5,770 nt of DNA from Firmicutes bacterium UBA6226 (GCA_002441045.1 DJWQ01000039.1:1-5770), one strand, 5' to 3'; counted from the stretch's first letter, positions 1-5,770 are shown. The notes: generated from the sequence alone by a model not told the origin. Program-made: numbers and translations.

Positions 1-716
1 TAGATAAACTTTTGTCCAACATGGGAAAAGGTTCTAGAAGTGAAATGAAAGACGCATTACGGTTTGGCGGTGTTAAAGTCAACGGTGTAACAGTAAGAAC
101 AGGAAAAGAGAAAGTTGATCCAGAAAAGGATGAAATACTATATAAAGGTGTTCCCGTGGTCTATATCAAACACGTTTATTTGCTACTTAACAAACCCGAT
201 GGTTATATTTCAGCAACGGAAGATAAGTTCCATAAAACAGTTCTAGAGCTGATTAGTTCTGATTATGACCATTACGACTTATTTCCTGTGGGTCGATTGG
301 ACATAGATACTGAAGGGCTGTTGATTATAACCAATGACGGTGAACTAACGCACAATCTTCTAGCACCGAAAAAGCACGTGCCCAAAACTTATCGCGCGCT
401 AATAAACGGACCGTTAAATGCGACGACTGTTACACAATTCGAAGAGGGCATTACGTTAGATGATGGCTATAAGTGTAAGTCGGCAGAACTGGAAATATTA
501 AACACGTCAAAGGATGAGAGCGAAGTCAGGCTCACCATTCATGAAGGTAAGTTTCATCAAGTGAAGCGAATGTTTGAAGCCATTGATTTAAAGGTAACGT
601 ACTTACAAAGAATTAAAATGAATGATCTGTCACTACCTGAGGATTTGCCAATTGGAGCGTTTAGACCTCTTACTGAGGATGAGTTTAATGCCCTAACAAG
701 GGGAATCAATTTATAA
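1..716 (+). CDS. RsuA/RluB-family rRNA pseudouridine synthase, 5' end outside the window
   Basis: Isomerises a specific uridine in rRNA to pseudouridine; the RsuA/RluB/RluE/RluF family acts on 16S or 23S rRNA in the cytoplasm, and the exact target cannot be told from this sequence. The reading frame is open from base 1: codons at 3-11 read D-K-L and run into LSNMGKGSRSEMK, which matches the usual S4-domain opening (RLDKLLSNMG...). A start at TTG 12 or ATG 21 would cut this domain, so the true start lies a few bases before the window and the full protein should be about 240 residues, normal for the family. The S4 RNA-binding domain is followed by LLNKPDGYIS and the catalytic motif GRLDIDTEGLL; the nucleophilic Asp is encoded at 300-302. 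Later blocks (KTYRALI; EGKFHQVKRMFEA) also fit the family. The gene converges on the next one and ends at a strong terminator. The family is clear; the subfamily is not. Confidence 0.93.
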   Translation, partial: DKLLSNMGKGSRSEMKDALRFGGVKVNGVTVRTGKEKVDPEKDEILYKGVPVVYIKHVYLLLNKPDGYISATEDKFHKTVLELISSDYDHYDLFPVGRLDIDTEGLLIITNDGELTHNLLAPKKHVPKTYRALINGPLNATTVTQFEEGITLDDGYKCKSAELEILNTSKDESEVRLTIHEGKFHQVKRMFEAIDLKVTYLQRIKMNDLSLPEDLPIGAFRPLTEDEFNALTRGINL

Positions 717-729
717 GTCTTAAAATTAA

Positions 730-771
730 AAAACCTGATTCGTGCAGAATGAACTGCACGAATCAGGTTTT
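730..771. terminator. Bidirectional rho-independent terminator
   Basis: A perfect 18-bp inverted repeat (arms 730-747 and 754-771) encloses a 6-base loop, AATGAA. On the plus strand it is followed by a T-rich stretch (GGTTTTATTTGTATTTA). On the minus strand the flanking A-rich run at 721-735 becomes a T tract (GGTTTTTTAATTTTA). It begins 13 bases after the stop of the pseudouridine synthase gene and about 100 bases past the stop of the converging minus-strand gene, so it probably terminates both transcripts. Confidence 0.93.
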
Positions 772-868
772 ATTTGTATTTAGTCACAATCTCGTTTTCG
801 GGAATTCTGAGGACTCGAGGTCCAAAGCGTTTTATAAGAATACAATTTCAGTTAGGACATTTGGTTTT

Positions 869-1369
869 CTAGTTTCTACCTTGTCCAGCTAAAACCTTGA
901 TAATGGTATCCAGTGAATCCGTCTTGCTAATTTTGAATGTGCCAGCACGTAATTTACTATCATAACCCATTTCGATTAAGCGTTTAACAAAATCATCAGA
1001 ATCCGCAACAAAACCTTGGGATTCTAAATTCTTCCCGATTGTATAGCCAAGTTCTCCCTCTGCAACAACGAAGTTTTCAAGTTTTGGCGCTTCAGTGGCA
1101 GCCTCTGTGGTTGGTTCAGTCGTTGCTTCAGTGTTTACTTCAGTACTTTCTTCAGTGCTTTCAACCGTTGCTTCTGTAGTTTCTACAGGTGTTACTGAGA
1201 TTTGGCTGCCAGTGGTCGTTTCAATAACACTATCTATAGGTGCCGTAACATCCATACTCAGTGTGTCGGAAATTTTCCACGAAACGGCAAAGAAAATTAA
1301 TCCAATGATTAATAGTGAAAGTACAATATCGCTTATATCATATAAAAAATCTTTGATTTTATCGAACAT
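869..1369 (-). CDS. Membrane-anchored protein with MltG/YceG N-terminal LysM-like domain, no catalytic domain
   Basis: A 166-residue protein. Residues about 13-33 form one hydrophobic membrane helix (IVLSLLIIGLIFFAVSW) after a short charged N-terminus, suggesting an N-in, C-out anchor. Residues about 50-95 are a Thr/Glu/Ala-rich, probably disordered linker. Residues about 99-164 (VVAEGELGYTIGKNL, GYDSKLRAGTFKIS, SLDTIIKVLAGQG) match the LysM-like domain that precedes the lytic transglycosylase domain of MltG (YceG), a murein endolytic transglycosylase that terminates glycan chains. Here the protein stops right after that domain, so the catalytic glutamate and the whole lytic domain are absent. 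It is therefore unlikely to cut glycan itself; binding cell-wall material or a partner is an inference. The ATG at 1367-1369 has a good AAGGAG site 7 bases upstream. Past the stop the minus strand shows no continuation of MltG-like sequence, so a recent truncation is not evident; short MltG-like proteins of this form are known in Clostridia. Confidence 0.85.
   Translation of the reverse strand: MFDKIKDFLYDISDIVLSLLIIGLIFFAVSWKISDTLSMDVTAPIDSVIETTTGSQISVTPVETTEATVESTEESTEVNTEATTEPTTEAATEAPKLENFVVAEGELGYTIGKNLESQGFVADSDDFVKRLIEMGYDSKLRAGTFKISKTDSLDTIIKVLAGQGRN
1085..1183 (-). repeat. Degenerate Thr/Glu-coding low-complexity repeat
   Basis: Inside the MltG-like gene, residues 63-95 are built from imperfect copies of short units such as TTEAT, ESTE and TTEP. 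At the DNA level the plus strand shows recurrent variants of TTCAGT and TTGCTTC. The tract encodes the extracytoplasmic linker between the membrane helix and the LysM-like domain and may vary in length among strains. Confidence 0.7.
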
Positions 1370-1376
1370 TTTAACG

Positions 1377-1382
1377 CTCCTT
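1377..1382 (-). promoter_or_regulatory. Ribosome binding site of the MltG-like gene
   Basis: Read on the minus strand this is AAGGAG, 7 bases before the ATG at 1369. It fixes the start of the minus-strand gene. Confidence 0.8.
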
Positions 1383-1407
1383 AACTTATGGTAGTTCCAA
1401 ATTACTA

Positions 1408-1413
1408 CTTATA
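1408..1413 (-). promoter_or_regulatory. Possible -10 element for the MltG-like gene
   Basis: The minus strand reads TATAAG, five of six bases matching the sigma-A -10 consensus, and would place the transcript start roughly 30 bases before the ATG. No convincing -35 hexamer lies at 16-18 bases from it, so this is only a weak candidate. Confidence 0.2.
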
Positions 1414-1452
1414 GAATAACATAATTCAAGGTATTCTCATAGTATTGTTCTT

Positions 1453-1480
1453 TTCAAATAGATTACTTTCGTGTTACAAT
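1453..1480 (+). promoter_or_regulatory. Candidate extended -10 promoter for the four-gene operon
   Basis: TACAAT at 1475-1480 matches the sigma-A -10 consensus in five of six bases and is preceded by TG at 1472-1473, the extended -10 arrangement. A weak -35 (TTCAAA, 1453-1458, four of six) lies 16 bases upstream. The predicted transcript start, near 1487, falls at the first base of the ribosome binding site and gives a leader of only about 10 bases. This is unusual, so a different upstream promoter is possible. Confidence 0.4.
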
Positions 1481-1486
1481 TTTTTT

Positions 1487-1492
1487 GAGGTG
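1487..1492 (+). promoter_or_regulatory. Ribosome binding site that decides the start of the acetyltransferase gene
   Basis: GAGGTG lies 4 bases before the ATG at 1497 (6 bases when counted from GAGG). It overlaps the in-frame TTG at 1485, so that TTG cannot be served by this site and the ATG is the real start. Confidence 0.75.
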
Positions 1493-1496
1493 CATT

Positions 1497-2348
1497 ATGC
1501 TAATTAAACTAGAAGAAAAACACAGTCAAGAGCTGGAAGCATATATAAACGCTGCTGGAGATGAGGCAATCTATTTAATCAAACCATATGCTCAGTATAA
1601 AGAGGGAAATTTGGAGGGGACGTTCTACGGCTACCAAGAATCTGGAAAATTGACAGCCGTTTTTTATTTTTCAAACAAAAGTGTTCTCGCTCTTCACGTC
1701 ATTAATCAAAAAGCACTTGGTAACTTGGATTTACTAAAGGCGATTAAATACTACAAACCAAGATTTATTAAGGGATTATCTGTTGCTGTTGATGGTGTCT
1801 ATAGACTTATTTGCAGGGCGACCAGTGCGACGAGTGAAGCCAAAATCTTGCTGATGGCTTATACGAAACAGAATGACGAAGTTGGTTTTATCAGAGAAAT
1901 AAGCTCAGATACAAGTGCATTGAAGCTTTTAAGTGGTAGAAACAAGATGATGGATGAGTTGATTAATGATATGAAGTTTTTCATAGATGTTGAAACCCAT
2001 TTTGGCAGACAAGTTAAGGCGATCAACGATTTGTCAAAAGATTTAAAGCTTTTAATGAATCAGGATAATTACGTATTAGGGACCATAGATAATGAAATTG
2101 TCGCACAAGGTTTCATAGAAGATGAAACGGAGAGTATGGGGATTTTATCAGGCATTTATGTGTCACCGAAGTTCAGAAGAAGGGGTTATGCTCAAGCAGT
2201 TTCGATGCGTTTGACAGATAAGTTGCTCGAAAGAGGAAAAAAACCTTATTTGTTTGTAAAGAACAATAATCAAGAGGCGAAGCGGCTTTATGAGAAAATT
2301 GGGTATATAGGTGTTGAAACGTACACTTTGATGACCGTAGACTATTAA
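1497..2348 (+). CDS. GNAT-family N-acetyltransferase
   Basis: A 283-residue protein counted from the ATG. The C-terminal part (about 190-283) is a GNAT domain that transfers an acetyl group from acetyl-CoA to an amine; the substrate cannot be predicted. Motif A is visible as GIYVSPKFRRRGYA, with R227-x-x-G230-x-A232 as the pyrophosphate-binding loop. Motif B is NNNQEAKRLYEKIGY, in which Tyr265 is the usual general-acid position. The N-terminal part (about 1-130) has a layout like a second, degenerate GNAT fold (LEGTFYGYQESGKLTAVF, then helices and strands) but no acetyl-CoA loop, so the protein may be a tandem GNAT with one working half. It is the first gene of a four-gene cluster; the next gene starts 12 bases after its stop. 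An in-frame TTG at 1485 would add four residues but overlaps the ribosome binding site. Confidence 0.88.
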   Translation: MLIKLEEKHSQELEAYINAAGDEAIYLIKPYAQYKEGNLEGTFYGYQESGKLTAVFYFSNKSVLALHVINQKALGNLDLLKAIKYYKPRFIKGLSVAVDGVYRLICRATSATSEAKILLMAYTKQNDEVGFIREISSDTSALKLLSGRNKMMDELINDMKFFIDVETHFGRQVKAINDLSKDLKLLMNQDNYVLGTIDNEIVAQGFIEDETESMGILSGIYVSPKFRRRGYAQAVSMRLTDKLLERGKKPYLFVKNNNQEAKRLYEKIGYIGVETYTLMTVDY

Positions 2349-2360
2349 TATGGAGAAGAT

Positions 2361-3263
2361 ATGAAGCAGATAACAATTACCGGCAATGAGTCGGAACAAA
2401 GACTGGATAGATTTTTACTCAAGTATTTTAATAACACCACTAGAAGTAATATCTACAAGCTTATTAGAAAAAAAGTTTTTAAAATCAACGGCAAGCGAAT
2501 CACACAAGAGGATTATTTTTTAAAAGAGGATGATGTTTTAGAGATTTTTCTTTCTGATGAGAGCATGGCTGCGATGATAAAGGTTTTCGAACCAATAAAA
2601 CCAAGTAAGTTGGGACTCGACATCGTTTATGAGGACGAGCAGATTTTGGTCGTCAATAAACCTAAGGGCATGTTGACGCATCCCGATCAAACAGAGTATA
2701 AAAACACCTTAGCTACAATCGTTCAGTTTTATCTTAGAGATTTGTGTACGCCTACATTTAAGCCTGCCCCTGTCCACCGATTAGATAAAAATACAAGTGG
2801 CTTAGTTATTTTTGCTAAAACTTATGAGGCTTTGAAAAAATATAATGCCTTAATGCGTGAGCGCAATGTTGAAAAATTTTACATCTGTGTCGTTCATGGT
2901 AAGCTAAAACAGTCGGGTGAAGTAAAGGGCTATCTTGTAAAGGATGAGTATTTAAACAAAGTAAGCATCCTAGATGAAGATCAAGATGATGCTAAGTATT
3001 GTCATACAAAATACAAACCGCTTAAAGTTTTCGGTACATATACTTTGGTTGAAGTTCAGTTAATGACCGGTAGAAGTCATCAAATTAGAGCGACGATGCA
3101 GTATATTGGACACCCAATCGTAGGCGATTTGAAGTATGGCGGTAGAAGGGTTGCAGGAAATAATAATCAGTTGCTGCATAGCAATCGATTAATCGTTGAT
3201 GGACAAAAGTTTGAAGCACAGTCCATTGAAATTGAAGAATTTATTAAGTCGCAATCCGAATAA
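2361..3263 (+). CDS. RluA-family pseudouridine synthase (RluC/RluD-like)
   Basis: A 300-residue enzyme that converts uridine to pseudouridine, probably in 23S rRNA; the position cannot be assigned, and some relatives modify tRNA. An S4 RNA-binding domain occupies about residues 13-60 (RLDRFLLKYFNN, KKVFKINGKRI). The catalytic domain follows, with VNKPKGMLTHP (98-108), the signature HRLDKNTSGL containing the nucleophile Asp142, and the C-terminal block LMTGRSHQIRATMQYIGHP with VGDLKYG (to 260). Length and motif order are typical and the gene looks intact. GGAG at 2352-2355 serves the ATG. It lies 12 bases after the acetyltransferase gene and 16 bases before the HEPN-like gene, so the three are very likely co-transcribed. 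It belongs to a different family from the pseudouridine synthase at the window start. Confidence 0.95.
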   Translation: MKQITITGNESEQRLDRFLLKYFNNTTRSNIYKLIRKKVFKINGKRITQEDYFLKEDDVLEIFLSDESMAAMIKVFEPIKPSKLGLDIVYEDEQILVVNKPKGMLTHPDQTEYKNTLATIVQFYLRDLCTPTFKPAPVHRLDKNTSGLVIFAKTYEALKKYNALMRERNVEKFYICVVHGKLKQSGEVKGYLVKDEYLNKVSILDEDQDDAKYCHTKYKPLKVFGTYTLVEVQLMTGRSHQIRATMQYIGHPIVGDLKYGGRRVAGNNNQLLHSNRLIVDGQKFEAQSIEIEEFIKSQSE

Positions 3264-3270
3264 ATCAGTT

Positions 3271-3275
3271 GGAGG
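3271..3275 (+). promoter_or_regulatory. Ribosome binding site that decides the start of the HEPN-like gene
   Basis: GGAGG lies 4 bases before the ATG at 3280. The frame is also open upstream inside the RluA-type gene, but that stretch has no such site, so the start at 3280 is preferred. Confidence 0.85.
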
Positions 3276-3279
3276 CACT

Positions 3280-4104
3280 ATGTTAGAATCGATGCAAGTT
3301 ATTAAGAAGTTAATAGAGCGATATGACTATTGTGGTGCTTATGAGATACTGAAAAACAAAAGTATGGAGCATATGGATTCTGCTATCGTCATAAATTCTT
3401 GCAGATATGCGGTGAATTTTGACTTTTACACTGCGAGAAATTTATTGAAGAAGCTCTCGGATGAGGGAAAAGCACATCCAAAAACAAAAGAGTTAATTGT
3501 CAATTTGGATGCGCTAAATGACGGACATCCAGATATTCTTATGTCCGAGCTACTTGAGAACTTGAAATTTCAAATAGTAAATGAAGAGTATATCGATTTT
3601 CTGGGACGCGTCTATCGATTTAAAGAGGCCATTTATAAATATATGTTTATCAAGAGCCAGTTGCCAGATCGAAATTTCACATTTCAAATGCGATTTATGC
3701 AGAAAAAAGAAATTCTGAAAATATTAAGAAATCACTATAAAATATTCAATAGCAATCTAATATTTGCGTTAAATACTTACTTTAGAAAGTATGATAAGAA
3801 TACTCAGGTTGTCGATCCAATCATTAAGCTCATGAACTCTGAAAAAATGAATCAATTGATTGAGCTAAGACATGATTCCTTGATTGGACATGGATTCAAA
3901 GGTGTTAGTGCTGAAGAAATTCAAAAGGTTTATGGCAATCCATATAACGTACTTGACGATTTTAGAACCTGCCTATTATCACTCGGTATCGAAGTTCAAA
4001 GATATAAATACTCTATTGTCAATGAATTAATATCAGAATTTTTGGATAAGGATTACAACACCTACTATAAAATCAATCAAATCACAACAGCGAATTTTGA
4101 ATAG
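3280..4104 (+). CDS. Stand-alone HEPN-like putative RNase related to Csm6/Cas02710 effectors, no CARF domain
   Basis: A 274-residue, mostly helical, probably cytoplasmic protein with no signal peptide or membrane helix. Residues 14-58 hold two repeat-like helix pairs (ERYDYCGAYEILKN and NFDFYTARNLLKKL) and residues 103-124 read EYIDFLGRVYRFKEAIYKY. Both resemble, from memory of the family, the helical region between CARF and HEPN in the CRISPR-associated TIGR02710/Cas02710 and Csm6 proteins. Residues 196-206 read LRHDSLIGHGF: Arg197 and His204 form an R-x6-H motif with a polar residue after the Arg, as in HEPN ribonucleases, and resemble the R-N-x-S-x-L-A-H-G pattern of that family. The usual N-terminal CARF domain, which binds cyclic oligoadenylate, is missing, and there is no CRISPR array or cas gene here. 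RNase activity and its trigger are inferred. It sits 16 bases after an RNA-modifying enzyme gene and 8 before a nucleoside kinase gene. Without the homology claim it would be a hypothetical protein. Confidence 0.6.
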   Translation: MLESMQVIKKLIERYDYCGAYEILKNKSMEHMDSAIVINSCRYAVNFDFYTARNLLKKLSDEGKAHPKTKELIVNLDALNDGHPDILMSELLENLKFQIVNEEYIDFLGRVYRFKEAIYKYMFIKSQLPDRNFTFQMRFMQKKEILKILRNHYKIFNSNLIFALNTYFRKYDKNTQVVDPIIKLMNSEKMNQLIELRHDSLIGHGFKGVSAEEIQKVYGNPYNVLDDFRTCLLSLGIEVQRYKYSIVNELISEFLDKDYNTYYKINQITTANFE

Positions 4105-4108
4105 GAGG
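4103..4108 (+). promoter_or_regulatory. Ribosome binding site overlapping the upstream stop codon
   Basis: AGGAGG begins within the TAG stop (4102-4104) of the HEPN-like gene and lies 4 bases before the ATG at 4113. This arrangement suggests translational coupling between the HEPN-like gene and the kinase gene. Confidence 0.85.
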
Positions 4109-4112
4109 CAAT

Positions 4113-5759
4113 ATGGAGATTTTAGTAAAACAATATGGTGTTTTTACGTATGAACCAGGTGACACCTATGAACAAATTACAAAGCAAATTCAGAATGATG
4201 AGATGCCTTTAATCGTTGCCGTCAAATGTGGTAACATGCTCAGAGAACTCTCACATGAAATTATGCCTGAGTGTGAAGTGGAATTAATTGATCTCAAACA
4301 CTCAGATGGTGAACGTATTTATCAAAGAAGCTTAGCCTTTATAATGACTCGAGCTGCAATGGCTTGTTTTGAGGGGATTAGAGTAAGAATTGAGCATTCA
4401 CTAAGTAAAGGCTTATACTGCGAATTCGATTATGTCCGTCGATTAACACACGATGATTATCAAGTCATTTTAGATCAAATGAGACGCTACGTTGAGCAAA
4501 ATTTACCGTTTAAAAAAGAGAATTTTTCAATTGAAGACGCGAGTTCAGAATTTGAAAGAAATCATATGTTTTCAAAGGTAGAACTTTTAAAATTCAGACA
4601 AAATCCTTATATTCGTCTATATGAATGTGATGGCGTCCACAATTACTTCTATGGTTATATGGTACCAAGTTCAGGCTATGTGAAATGGTTTGATCTTATC
4701 AAGTACGATGATGGTGCTATTTTAATGCATCCAACAAAGTACTATCCAAATCAACTGCCTGAGTTTGTGGAGTCACCTAAAATTGCTGAAGTCTTTAAAG
4801 AGTCGGAGCAGTGGTCTCATATTATGAACATAGGTTATGTTAGTAATTTGAATCAAATGATCCAAACCAATCAACACAAAGAGTTGATTCAGATCGCAGA
4901 AGCTTTGCACGAAAAGAAGATTGCACATATTGCAGATGAGATTACCAAACATAAGAAAAGAGTCATCTTGATTGCTGGACCTTCTTCTTCGGGAAAAACC
5001 ACTTTTGCCAACCGTCTAAGAATTCAACTTCGCGTCAATGGACTTAATCCAGTTACATTATCAACAGATAATTATTTCGTCAATAGAGATAAAACGCCTC
5101 GAGATGAAAATGGCGATTACGATTTTGAGTCACTAGCTGCAGTTGATGTTGAACAATTCAACAAAGATCTAAACGCATTACTGGATGGTGAGCCAGTGGA
5201 TTTACCAGTGTTTAACTTCCAAAATGGCACAAGAGAATATCGTGGCAACTTTATGCAAATTAACGAGGATCAGCCAATTATCATCGAAGGTATCCACGGA
5301 CTAAATGAAGGGTTGACGGCGCACATATTTAAACGAGATAAGTTCAAAATTTATGTAAGTGCATTAACTCAGCTTAATATTGATGAGCATAACAGAATAC
5401 CAACTACTCAGACGAGATTGTTAAGAAGAATTGTTCGAGACAATCAGTTTAGAGGCCATAGTGCAAAAAAAACCATAGGGATGTGGGCTTCTGTAAGAAG
5501 GGGAGAGGAACTAAATATTTTCCCATTTCAAGAACAAGCTGATGAAATTTTCAACACAGCATTACCTTATGAATTGGCAATCCTAAAAAAGCATGCGCTT
5601 CCATTATTAGAGGCGATTACTAGCGATGAACCCGAGTATAGTGAAGCTTTAATGCTCAAAAAGTTTTTAGGGTACTTCATGTCAATTGACGATGATGATT
5701 TGGTTCCTAAAGTATCTATTCTCAAGGAGTTTATTGGTGGTAGTGGTTTTGATTTATAA
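4113..5759 (+). CDS. Nucleoside (uridine) kinase-like protein with TGS/SAD-like N-terminus
   Basis: A 548-residue cytoplasmic protein of the uridine kinase/phosphoribulokinase P-loop family, expected to phosphorylate a nucleoside such as uridine or cytidine with ATP or GTP; the substrate is inferred. Residues 1 to about 65 look like a TGS domain, and about 66-215 like the threonyl-tRNA synthetase second additional (editing) domain. The kinase domain, about 282-500, has the Walker A loop GPSSSGKTT (289-297), DNYF (319-322), PVFNFQNGTRE in the substrate region, IIIEGIHGLN (389-398) as the Walker B-like strand, and the Arg-rich lid RLLRRIVRDNQFRG. The C-terminus (KEFIGGS) is typical, so the gene is complete. 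The architecture is known in Thermotoga and many Clostridia, usually annotated as nucleoside kinase. In the editing-like domain, C172-x-G-x-H176 remains while the H-x3-H pair appears lost. It is the last gene seen; only 11 bases follow, so the operon may continue. Confidence 0.92.
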   Translation: MEILVKQYGVFTYEPGDTYEQITKQIQNDEMPLIVAVKCGNMLRELSHEIMPECEVELIDLKHSDGERIYQRSLAFIMTRAAMACFEGIRVRIEHSLSKGLYCEFDYVRRLTHDDYQVILDQMRRYVEQNLPFKKENFSIEDASSEFERNHMFSKVELLKFRQNPYIRLYECDGVHNYFYGYMVPSSGYVKWFDLIKYDDGAILMHPTKYYPNQLPEFVESPKIAEVFKESEQWSHIMNIGYVSNLNQMIQTNQHKELIQIAEALHEKKIAHIADEITKHKKRVILIAGPSSSGKTTFANRLRIQLRVNGLNPVTLSTDNYFVNRDKTPRDENGDYDFESLAAVDVEQFNKDLNALLDGEPVDLPVFNFQNGTREYRGNFMQINEDQPIIIEGIHGLNEGLTAHIFKRDKFKIYVSALTQLNIDEHNRIPTTQTRLLRRIVRDNQFRGHSAKKTIGMWASVRRGEELNIFPFQEQADEIFNTALPYELAILKKHALPLLEAITSDEPEYSEALMLKKFLGYFMSIDDDDLVPKVSILKEFIGGSGFDL

Positions 5760-5770
5760 GTGATAGACGA

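Noticed and set aside
12..20. TTG at 12 as the start of the first pseudouridine synthase
   Set aside because: The frame continues upstream as D-K-L, matching the conserved S4-domain opening, so the real start is outside the window.
772..868. Short minus-strand open stretch (about 25 codons, 774-847) in frame with the MltG-like gene after two stops
   Set aside because: It has no start codon or ribosome binding site, and is separated from the gene by two in-frame stops. It does not resemble the missing MltG catalytic domain. I see no other feature in this stretch beyond a weak GGAC/GTCC inverted repeat near 811-823.
1095..1394. Plus-strand open frame of 99 codons rich in Val and Ser
   Set aside because: It is the reverse complement of the Thr/Glu-rich linker and membrane helix of the minus-strand gene. 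The low-complexity content explains the missing stops, and it has no family features.
2163..2399. Two minus-strand open frames opposite the end of the acetyltransferase gene
   Set aside because: They lie antisense to a well-supported GNAT domain with clear motifs, have no ribosome binding site that I can see, and resemble no family.
3196..3279. Upstream extension of the HEPN-like gene into the RluA-type gene
   Set aside because: The 28 extra codons overlap a conserved gene in another frame, while the ATG at 3280 has a strong GGAGG site at the right distance.
1..5770. CRISPR array, cas genes, insertion sequence, tRNA or rRNA
   Set aside because: I looked for these because of the Csm6-like protein. 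No regularly spaced direct repeats, transposase, terminal inverted repeats or tRNA/rRNA-like sequence is visible, and almost all of the window is coding.

Overview
The window comes from an AT-rich, low-GC Gram-positive bacterium, most likely a member of the Clostridia (Bacillota). The grounds are strong AGGAGG-type ribosome binding sites, short intergenic gaps, A/T-ending codons, an MltG-like protein with a Thr/Glu-rich linker, and the clostridial-style uridine-kinase-like protein with an N-terminal ThrRS-like extension. The species cannot be fixed from the sequence alone.

Layout: (1) 1-716, plus strand: the 3' part, nearly all, of an RsuA/RluB-type rRNA pseudouridine synthase; only the first few codons lie before the window. 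(2) 730-771: a perfect 18-bp hairpin flanked by A- and T-rich tracts, a bidirectional terminator between two converging genes. (3) 869-1369, minus strand: a short membrane-anchored protein with a Thr/Glu-rich linker and an MltG/YceG N-terminal LysM-like domain, but no transglycosylase catalytic domain. (4) 1370-1496: a divergent intergenic region with candidate promoters on both strands. (5) 1497-5759, plus strand: four tightly packed genes (gaps of 12, 16 and 8 bases) forming a probable operon. They encode a GNAT acetyltransferase, an RluA-type pseudouridine synthase, a HEPN-like putative RNase, and a nucleoside (uridine) kinase-like protein.

The most interesting item is the third operon gene (3280-4104). 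Its C-terminal half carries an R-x6-H motif in the context LRHDSLIGHGF, which resembles the HEPN ribonuclease motif of the CRISPR-associated Csm6/Cas02710 (TIGR02710) effectors. Its N-terminal half resembles the helical region that sits between CARF and HEPN in those proteins. There is no CARF sensor domain, no CRISPR array and no cas gene in the window. It looks like a stand-alone, possibly chromosomally domesticated relative of the CRISPR effector, placed between an RNA-modifying enzyme and a nucleoside kinase. The functional link among these genes (RNA modification, RNA cleavage, nucleoside phosphorylation) is inference.

The kinase gene is also unusual: its TGS/SAD-like N-terminus keeps the C-x-G-x-H half of the ThrRS editing site but has lost the H-x3-H half.
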